From Roseiarcus sp963753135 (lineage in GTDB: Bacteria; Pseudomonadota; Alphaproteobacteria; Rhizobiales; Beijerinckiaceae), in contig CAVWBA010000004.1 in the NCBI GenBank assembly GCA_963753135.1, forward strand, positions 62,001 through 126,000: DNA of 64,000 nt, in the 5' to 3' direction. The notes beneath the pieces were generated by a model. That model had not been told where the DNA came from, ran no database searches, and worked only from the letters and a program-made list of their open reading frames with translations. The position numbers and the translations under genes were made by a program. Numbering within the stretch: the first letter of the stretch is position 1; every line of letters starts with the position of its first letter. Positions 57,650 to 64,000 of the stretch are shown piece by piece.

Positions 57650-60021
57650 ATGGGTGAAGCGAGCGACGAGGCGCTTTCTCTCTGGCTGGAGCAGGCGCCG
57701 CTCGCGGAACTGGTCGACGCCGCGGGCCGTCTGCGCGACGAGGGGCATGGGCGCCACATCTCGTATTCGCGCAAGGTGTTCATTCCGCTCACCCACCTCT
57801 GCCGGGACGTCTGCCACTATTGCACCTTCGCCGAACGCCCGCGCGCGAGGCAGTCCGCCTATCTTTCCGCGGACGAAGTGCTTGCGATCGCTCGCGCGGG
57901 CGCGGCCGCGGGCTGCACCGAGGCGCTGTTCACGCTGGGCGACAAGCCCGAGCTTCGCTACCGCGCCGCGCGCGAGGCGCTCGACGCGCTCGGGCACGAA
58001 ACCACCATCGATTATCTTCAGGCGATGTGCGCGCTGGTGTTGCGCGAGACCGGATTGCTGCCGCACGCCAATCCCGGAATCATGAGCCGGTCCGAGATCG
58101 CCGGCTTGCGGAATGTCACCGCTAGTCAGGGCATCATGCTCGAGTCGCTCAGCGAGCGGCTCTGCGAGCCGGGCGGCGTTCATTTCGGCTCGCCCGATAA
58201 GCGGCCCGAGGTCCGTCTCGAGACGCTGCGGCTGGCGGGCGAACTCCATGTGCCGTTCACGACCGGCATTCTCATCGGCATCGGCGAGACGCGGGCCGAG
58301 CGCCTCGAGGCGCTCATCGCCATCCGCGATCTCAACCGCGAGTTCGGGCACATTCAGGAGGTCATCGTTCAGAACTTCCGCGCCAAGCCCGGCACGAAAC
58401 GCGCGGGAGCGGCGGAGCCCGATCTGGAAGACCTCCTTTGGACAATCGCCGCGGCGCGCCTGATCCTGGGCCCTAAGATGAATCATCCAGGCGCCCCCGA
58501 ACCTTTCGCCCGGCGTCTATCCGCGACTGATTGCGGCGGGGATCAATGATTGGGGCGGGATCTCTCCCGTCACGCCGGACCACGTCAATCCGGAGGCGCC
58601 GTGGCCGGCGATCACGGAGCTCGCCGAGCGCACCGCCGAGGCCGGCAAGCTCCTGGTCCATCGCCTGCCGATCTATCCCTCCTATATGCGCGATCTTGGC
58701 GTCTGGACCGCGCCGGAAATCGCCACGCAAGCGCGCCGTCTGAGCGACGCCGAAGGCTTCGCGCGCGACGACAATTGGGCGCCGGGCACGAAGGTCGTCC
58801 CGCGCACGCCCGCTATCCACGCGCGTTCAGTCGACCCGGCGATCGAGCGCATTATCGAGCGCGCTCAAAGCGGCGCTCGCCTCGACGAGCCGGAGATCGT
58901 GCGGCTGTTCGCGGCGCGCGACGCCGACACCCAGCGCGTCGTCTCGGCAGCCGACGAGCTTCGCCGCGAGACGAGCGGCGATGTCGATCCGCTACGTCGT
59001 CAATCGCAACATCAACTACACCAACATCTGCTCCTATCGCTGCACGTTCTGCGCCTTCTCCAAGGGCAAGACGCATGAGGCGCTGCGGGGCGCGCCCTAC
59101 GATCTCGCCCTCGACGAAATCGTCCGCCGCGCCAGCGAAGCCTGGGAGCGAGGCGCGACCGAGGTCTGCCTCCAGGGCGGCATCCATCCCGATTACACAG
59201 GCGAGACCTATCTCGGCGTTTGCCGCGCCATCAAGGCCGCGATCCCGGATATGCACATCCACGCCTTCTCGCCCTTGGAGGTCACCCAGGGCGCGGCGAC
59301 GCTCGGCATGCCGATCGGGTCATTTCTGGCGAAGCTCAAGGCCGCGGGCCTCAGCACCTTGCCCGGCACGGCCGCCGAGATCCTTGACGACGAGGTGCGC
59401 GCCATCATCTGCCCGGACAAGGTGAACACGGCGCAGTGGCTCGATGTCGCAAGGACCGCGCATGGCCTCGGACTGCGCACGACATCGACGATCATGTACG
59501 GCCATGTCGAGCATCCGCTGTCCTGGGCGCGGCATCTCCTGGCCGTGCGCGATCTGCAGGCGGAGACCGGCGGCTTCACCGAATTCGTGCCGCTGCCGTT
59601 CGTGCATATGGAAGCGCCGATGTATCTCAAGGGCGCGGCGCGGCGCGGACCGACCTTCCGCGAAGCCGTGCTGATGCACGCGGCAGCGCGGCTCGCGCTC
59701 AACCCTCACATCACCAACATCCAGACGTCGTGGGTCAAGATGGGGCCTCAAGGCGCGGCGGCGTGTCTCAACGCCGGCGCCAATGACCTCGGCGGCACTC
59801 TGATGAACGAGAGCATCTCTCGCGCCGCGGGCACGGAGCACGGACAGGAGTTTCCGCCCGAGGCGATGGAGGACCTCATCCGGTCGCTTGGACGAACTCC
59901 GGAACAGCGGACCACGCTGTACGGCCCGGTCCCCGAGGAGCGGCGGACCGCGTCGTTGAACGCCGCCGCTCTGGCTCCTGTCGTCCTGACGCCGCCGCGC
60001 AAACTCATCGCGGCGGAATAG
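57650..60021 (+). pseudogene. fbiC: FO synthase FbiC (CofG-CofH fusion), frame broken twice
   Basis: A bifunctional radical-SAM enzyme that makes FO, the deazaflavin core of F420, from tyrosine and the diaminouracil precursor. The N-terminal CofG half has CRDVCHYC (CxxxCxxC for 4Fe-4S). The C-terminal CofH half has NINYTNICSYRCTFCAF. Both halves are highly conserved. The frame shifts at about 58484 (an extra C before IQAPPNLSPGVYP) and near 58982 (an extra base before the CofH VRYVVNRN region). Total about 790 residues, similar to actinobacterial FbiC. The start is most likely the ATG at 57650; a GTG at 57608 is possible. The two indels may be sequencing errors. Confidence 0.88.
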
Positions 60022-60152
60022 GCGTCTGAAGCCAGCCGGCCCAATGCGGGCTCTAGCGGCATTTTTACCGGCGCGCCCTAATGATTTCAGCGGGTTGGAT
60101 CCCCGTTTAGTTCCGCCCTCGAAAATCGCGAGAGTTGGCTTGCGCTGACGAG

Positions 60153-60171
60153 AGATGAATACAATTCATCT
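60153..60171. repeat. Perfect inverted repeat in the fbiC/cofC convergent gap
   Basis: AGATGAAT and ATTCATCT flank ACA. It sits in a 200-base convergent gap between fbiC and cofC. The rest of that gap contains one weak stem followed by TTTTT near 60060-60067, a possible fbiC terminator. The core is similar to the dyad at 51989. Confidence 0.45.
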
Positions 60172-60222
60172 ATGTTAATAGACCAAGCCACCGGCGCCCT
60201 CGTCCAATGACAGGCCGGCGCT

Positions 60223-60906
60223 CTAGCGAAGGTCCTGACCCTCCGCCACAAGACGGGCGGCGACGCCCGACTCTTTCAGGAAGGCGAGCGTCCGAGTCGG
60301 AGCCGGCGGCGCCATTTTCAGGAACGTGACGAGATCGACGGGATTGTCGATATCCATCCCGATCCCAGGATGGCGGACGATGAGCGGTTCGATCCCGCGC
60401 TCCCGCGCGGCGTCGAGGTGCGGATAGAAGCTGTTTTCGCCGAAGCGCAATGGAACAGCGTCCGGCGGCGAACAGACGATCGTGTTCGACCCGAGATCGT
60501 CATGCGCGGGCGCGATGGTGAAGGCGGGCGCGGGCCGGTGCGCGACGAGCGTCGCGGCGATCTCGGCGGAAGACAGTCGGGGAATATCGCCCGGCATCGT
60601 CATCATCCCCGCCCTACCCTCACGGACAAGCAGGCGCGCGGCGGCCGTGACGGCGCCGGTGTGGCCTTCCCGCGCGCCCTCCGCGACGATGCGCGCGCCA
60701 TAGCGCTCGGCGAGCGACGCCGCGAAGGGATCGACCGTGACGACGAGCACGCCGGCGAGCTGCTGAACCCCGCTCACGGCGTCGAGCACATCCTCGAGCA
60801 TGATCCTCGCGAGCGCACGACGTTCATCGGGGCTGAGATAGGGCGACAGCCGTTGCTTCGCGCCCTCGAATTCCTTGACCGGCACGACCGCCCAGATTCC
60901 GGTCAC
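60223..60906 (-). CDS. cofC: CofC: phospholactate/phosphoenolpyruvate guanylyltransferase
   Basis: A 227-residue nucleotidyltransferase for F420 side-chain activation. Typical features are AVVPVKEFEGAKQRLSPYLSPDERRALARIMLEDVL, MTMPGDIPRLSSAEIA and SNTIVCSPPDAVPLRFGENSF. It couples GTP with 2-phospholactate, phosphoenolpyruvate or 3-phosphoglycerate depending on clade; which applies here cannot be told by eye. A GTG start overlaps the cofD stop (GTGA). Last gene of the fgd-cofE-cofD-cofC operon. Confidence 0.92.
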   Translation of the reverse strand: MTGIWAVVPVKEFEGAKQRLSPYLSPDERRALARIMLEDVLDAVSGVQQLAGVLVVTVDPFAASLAERYGARIVAEGAREGHTGAVTAAARLLVREGRAGMMTMPGDIPRLSSAEIAATLVAHRPAPAFTIAPAHDDLGSNTIVCSPPDAVPLRFGENSFYPHLDAARERGIEPLIVRHPGIGMDIDNPVDLVTFLKMAPPAPTRTLAFLKESGVAARLVAEGQDLR

Positions 60907-61877
60907 GCGACGAGGTCCCGCCTGCGCTTCTGAGAGACAAGCGCGTCCGCCGCCTCGAGCACGACGCGAGCCAATCGCTCTTTCTCCGCGAGATTGGTCA
61001 TGAGCGTGGGCGCGAGCGTCACTCTCGGCGTGACGTGCTTCGCCTCCTCTGCGTCACCGGCGTCCATGACATAACCGTCGAGCAGATCGCCGTATCGCTT
61101 GGCGACCGCAGCGGCGCTTGGAATCATGTCCAGTTCCGCCATCATCTTGGCTGTCGGCCCCTTGATCGCGCGTCCGCCAATGATGGGAGAAACTGCGATG
61201 ACGGGCGCCGCGCAGGCGGAGAGAGCCTGACGCATTCCCGCCACGGCCAGGATCGGCTCGATGCTGATGAAGGGGTTCGACGGGCAGATGACCACAGCGC
61301 GCAGCCGTTCGTCGCGCGAACGCCGCCAGTAAGTCCGGGTGAGGGCGCGCATCCTCTGCGCCGTCGAAGGCAAGCTCGCGCACTTGCGGGCGGCATTGAA
61401 GGCGCACGAAGTAATCCTGGAAGTCGAGCCATCCCTCATCCGTCCGCAATCGGGTGCGCAAGCGATCATCCGTCGCCGGAAGCACGCGGGGACCGACGCC
61501 GAGGCGGCGGCAAAAATCCGCGGTGATGGCGGAGAGAGTCTCGCCCTGCCTTGCAGCCGACGCGTGCGCTCGACATGAACCGCGAGATCGCGATCGCCGA
61601 GACGGAACCAATCCTCGCCGCCGAGCGAGGAAAGCGTCTCCATGAACGACCAGGTCTCGTCCCGCCGGCCCCATCCGAGCTTCGTGTTGTCGAGGCCGGC
61701 CAGCGTGTACATCAGCGTGTCGGCGTCCGGCGAGATATGCAGGCCGAGATGCTCGAAATCATCGCCGACATTGGCGACGACAAGCAGATCCTCAGGCTTA
61801 ACGACTCGGCTAAGGCCGAGCGCAAGCTTGGCGCCGCCGATGCCGCCCGACAGCGCAACCACGAGATCCCGGCTCAT
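60903..61877 (-). CDS. cofD: CofD: 2-phospho-L-lactate (or PEP) transferase, with an internal out-of-frame segment
   Basis: CofD joins the CofC product to FO, giving F420-0 or its dehydro form. It starts LVVALSGGIGGAKLALGLSRV and NVGDDFEHLGLHISPDADTLMYTLAGL, unmistakable CofD, and ends with CPSNPFISIEPILAV, PIIGGRAIKGP and the typical C-terminus. The frame stays open for 324 residues, but residues about 108-185 make no sense. The correct sequence (GETLSAITADFCRRLGV through LDFQDYFVRLQCRPQV) lies in another frame. Two compensating indels, near 61550 (one base missing) and near 61320 (one extra), explain it. The ATG overlaps the cofE stop (ATGA). Confidence 0.9.
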   Translation of the reverse strand: MSRDLVVALSGGIGGAKLALGLSRVVKPEDLLVVANVGDDFEHLGLHISPDADTLMYTLAGLDNTKLGWGRRDETWSFMETLSSLGGEDWFRLGDRDLAVHVERTRRLQGRARLSPPSPRIFAAASASVPACFRRRMIACAPDCGRMRDGSTSRITSCAFNAARKCASLPSTAQRMRALTRTYWRRSRDERLRAVVICPSNPFISIEPILAVAGMRQALSACAAPVIAVSPIIGGRAIKGPTAKMMAELDMIPSAAAVAKRYGDLLDGYVMDAGDAEEAKHVTPRVTLAPTLMTNLAEKERLARVVLEAADALVSQKRRRDLVA

Positions 61878-62639
61878 CGAAACAGATCCTCATTTGCGGG
61901 ACGAAGGAGGCTGGCCGCCGTCGATTCCGGAGCGGACCAGTTTAAGCCCCGGATCAGGACCGCCGGCGTCGCCTCGTCCGCCTGGCCCATCAGAAGCGAG
62001 GCGGCGGCGGCGATCTCATCGGCGAAACCGACGACGCTCGCCTCCAGCGTTCGGCCAAACAGGTCGGGCCGCCCGCGCAGGTCGATCAAGGCGGGCAGGC
62101 CGGCGACGCCGATCGCGACGCCAACAGTTCCCTGACGCCACGGACGTCCGAAGCTGTCGTTTATCACCACCGCGAGATCAATCCCGATCGACTTCGCCAA
62201 ACCGCGTCGCAGCGCCTCCGCGCTGCGGTCCGGGTCCTTCGGCAACAGGAGCGCGCGAGGCGAGCCGTCGGCTGGCGCCACGTTCGATTGGTCGACCCCG
62301 GCGTTCGCCATGATGAAGCCAAGCCTGTGCTCGACGATCAGCACGCCGCGGCGCGCCCGCACGACGCGAACCGATTCCGATAAGATCACCTCCACCAGCC
62401 GCGGATCCTTGTCGACCTCCGCCGCGAGCGTGCGAGCCTTGGCGGAGGGTTCGACCATCGCGAGGTCGACGACGCGACCCTCGGCCTTGGAGACGATTTT
62501 CTGCGCGACGACAAGCACGTCGCCAGTCCGCGGCGCGACGCCCTCCCGCCTGAAGGCTGACGCAACGAGTTCGACCAGATCATCGCCGGGCCTGATCAAG
62601 GGCAGGCCCTGCAAGGCCAATGACCTCGAGAGAGGTCAT
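61874..62639 (-). pseudogene. cofE: CofE: coenzyme F420-0:L-glutamate ligase (single indel near start)
   Basis: About 254 residues. The true start is the ATG at 62639, overlapping the fgd stop (ATGA) and reading MTSLEVIGLAG. One extra C near 62604-62605 then shifts the frame to LPLIRPGDDLVELV. Without it the protein is continuous. Core motifs are VLVVAQKIVSKAEGR, VEVILSESVRVVRARRGVLIVEH, GFIMANAGVDQSNV and VVINDSFGRPWRQGTVGVAIGVAG (metal/GTP site). A downstream TTG at 62620 would give a shorter, intact frame. Unlike mycobacterial FbiB it has no C-terminal nitroreductase domain. It adds the polyglutamate tail. Confidence 0.92.
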
Positions 62640-63667
62640 GCGCTCCTGCGCGCTTCGTCCGGCCTGCCGAAGCGACGACGGAGGCGAGGCAGAACATGCT
62701 CCGCGTAGAGCCGGATGAACCGCTCCTGATCGGGGCCCGGCGCATGAAAGACCAGATGGTCGAAGCCGAGATCGACGTAATACCTTATGCGTTCGACATG
62801 CTCGTCGGGATCGGTCGAGACGATCCAGCGGCTGGCGGCGCGTTCGGCGGTAAGCCCGTCGGCAAGGCGCTCCATCTCTTCCGGACTGTGGACGGAAACC
62901 TTTTCCTCGGGCGTCAAGGCGAGCACCGCCCAATGGCGCGTGTCCTCCATCGCGCGTTTCAGATCCGTGTCGAACGAGACCTTGACCTCGATCATCCGAA
63001 CATAGTCGGGCGCTCGCGAGCCTGCCTCGCTTCGCCCCTCCGCAACCTTCGGCAAGATCGTTTCGGTGTAGAGCTCGCGCGCCTTGCCGCTGGTGCAGAT
63101 CAAGCCGTCGCCCATCCGGCCGGCATATTTCGCGATCAACGCGCCCGCCGCGGCGACATAGATCGGAACCGGCGTCGCGGGCCGATCATAGATGGTCGCG
63201 TCCTTGGTGCGATAATATTGCCCCTCGAAGGTCACGCGCTCCTCGGTCCAGAGCTGACGCATCAGAGCGATGGCCTCCCGCAGACGCGCGAATCGTTCCT
63301 TGAACTCGGGCCATTCCATGCCGGTCGACGGAACCTCGTTCAGCGATTCTCCGGTGCCCACGCCAAGCACGATCCGATTGGGAAACATGACGCCGAGCGT
63401 GCCGAAGGCTTGCGCCAGGACGGAGGGGTGATAGCGAAAGGTCGGCGTCATTACGCTCGTGCCCATGGTGATGCGCGACGTCACCGCGCCAAGGGCGCCA
63501 AGCCAGGCAAGCGAGAAGGGGGCATGGCCGCCGTGATGCTTCCATGGCTGGAAATGATCGCTGATGAAGACCGAGTCGAATCCCGTCTCTTCCGCGAGGC
63601 GGGAGAACTGGAGCAATTCCGTCGGTCCGAATTGCTCCGCCGACGCCTTGTATCCTAGCTTGAGCAC
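62636..63667 (-). CDS. fgd: F420-dependent glucose-6-phosphate dehydrogenase (FGD)
   Basis: A 343-residue LLM-fold enzyme very similar to Mycobacterium FGD1: LKLGYKASAEQFGPTELLQF, SDHFQPWKHHGGHAPFSLAWLGALG, SVMTPTFRYHPSVLAQAFGTLGVMFPNRIVLGVGTGESLNE, DGLICTSGKARELYTE and RWIVSTDPDEHVERIRYY. The conserved His, Trp, Lys and Glu positions known for F420 and glucose-6-phosphate are in place by eye. It would reduce F420 with glucose-6-phosphate, the hydride source for F420-dependent enzymes. The GTG at 63667 follows GGAGAAGGA. First gene of a coupled operon with cofE, cofD and cofC; this is striking outside Actinobacteria. Confidence 0.93.
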   Translation of the reverse strand: MLKLGYKASAEQFGPTELLQFSRLAEETGFDSVFISDHFQPWKHHGGHAPFSLAWLGALGAVTSRITMGTSVMTPTFRYHPSVLAQAFGTLGVMFPNRIVLGVGTGESLNEVPSTGMEWPEFKERFARLREAIALMRQLWTEERVTFEGQYYRTKDATIYDRPATPVPIYVAAAGALIAKYAGRMGDGLICTSGKARELYTETILPKVAEGRSEAGSRAPDYVRMIEVKVSFDTDLKRAMEDTRHWAVLALTPEEKVSVHSPEEMERLADGLTAERAASRWIVSTDPDEHVERIRYYVDLGFDHLVFHAPGPDQERFIRLYAEHVLPRLRRRFGRPDEARRSA

Positions 63668-63801
63668 GGGTCCTTCTCCGGGTCGCCGGGCCTTACAGCC
63701 CGAGCGGGATACAATACCGCAGACAGACACGTTCGGCGACGGTTCGTCCTCGCATGGGACCGCGATGAACGATCATGGGACCCATGTGTTGGGAGCATGG
63801 A

Positions 63802-64000
63802 ATGAAACTCGGCGTCACATTGCCTTTGTCCGACATCGGCGGCGATCCCGCCACGGTTCGGTTGTTCGCGCAGGCGGCGGAGGCGGCCGGCTACGATTAT
63901 CTCTCCGCGCCCGATCACGTTCTCGGAGTCAACGCCGCGAGCCGGCCTGACTGGGGCTCGCGAAGCACTTCGGCGGATCTCTTCCACGATCCGTTCGTCC
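63802..64000 (+). CDS. LLM class F420-dependent oxidoreductase, 5' part only
   Basis: The window ends inside this gene. The visible 66 residues read MKLGVTLPLSDIGGDPATV followed by AEAAGYDYLSAPDHVLGV and a segment ending SADLFHDPFV. That is the N-terminus of an LLM-fold F420-dependent reductase (TIGR03619/03621-like), with the usual strand-helix and 'DHVLG' pattern. A GGAG site 8 bases before the ATG supports the start. It is divergent from fgd, so it likely shares control with the F420 operon. Confidence 0.8.
   Translation, partial: MKLGVTLPLSDIGGDPATVRLFAQAAEAAGYDYLSAPDHVLGVNAASRPDWGSRSTSADLFHDPFV

Overview
This 64 kb window is high-GC chromosomal DNA from an alphaproteobacterium, most likely of the Hyphomicrobiales (Rhizobiales). 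The evidence is gene content: invasion-associated locus B protein, alphaproteobacterial HspQ, TadE/TadG-type pseudopilin genes, a form I cox CO-dehydrogenase operon in the Oligotropha order, and 'CTCCCCGC' extragenic palindromes. A Beijerinckiaceae-like host is plausible but is an inference. I see no rRNA, tRNA, CRISPR array, transposase or integrase.

Layout. 0-3.5 kb: glutaryl-CoA dehydrogenase overlapping a CaiB/BaiF CoA-transferase, a LOG-family hydrolase and a small secreted protein. 3.5-6.6 kb: superoxide dismutase, a GlsB/YeaQ membrane protein, a universal stress protein, and an SPFH/NfeD pair. 6.8-12.4 kb: a remnant of an ABC exporter, then a TetR regulator divergent from an RND efflux operon (small ORF, pump, adaptor), with a clear dyad operator over the promoter. 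12.4-20.7 kb: a form I aerobic CO dehydrogenase operon read leftwards, coxC(frameshifted)-coxM-coxS-coxL-coxD-coxE-coxF-like. CoxL carries the diagnostic AYRCSFR loop. 21-26 kb: a decayed mgtC and TadE/TadE/TadG genes, two of them frameshifted. 26-31 kb: an L-malyl-CoA lyase-like gene, hspQ, an IalB-like protein and a YejA-like solute-binding protein.

31-52 kb is a transport and catabolism region. It holds two SMP-30/gluconolactonase-like lactonases, a Liv-type transporter in which both permeases and one ATPase are fused into a single 948-residue chain, a Ugp/Mal-type transporter lacking an ATPase, an alpha/beta-hydrolase operon, an Rbs-type sugar transporter, and GntR and IclR regulators. 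It also holds an SCP-x-type thiolase with its Zn-ribbon/OB-fold partner and a double-domain CaiB transferase.

54-64 kb is the most unusual part: a coenzyme F420 island in a proteobacterium. It contains a fused FO synthase (FbiC = CofG+CofH) and, divergently, a translationally coupled fgd-cofE-cofD-cofC operon. Three LLM-type F420-dependent oxidoreductases are present, one very similar to mycobacterial F420-dependent glucose-6-phosphate dehydrogenase. A nitroreductase and a metallo-beta-lactamase-fold hydrolase lie next to them. The window therefore appears to encode both making and reducing F420, beside a CoA-ester catabolic cluster that may use it.

A recurring feature is single-base frame disruption in genes whose proteins are otherwise well conserved: coxC, mgtC, tadE, tadG, the rbsA-like gene, the double CaiB gene, fbiC, cofD and cofE. 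All detected cases fall between about 20.2 and 24.7 kb or between 43.9 and 62.6 kb. Sequencing or assembly error is as likely as real gene decay, so the affected genes are reported over their full reconstructed span.
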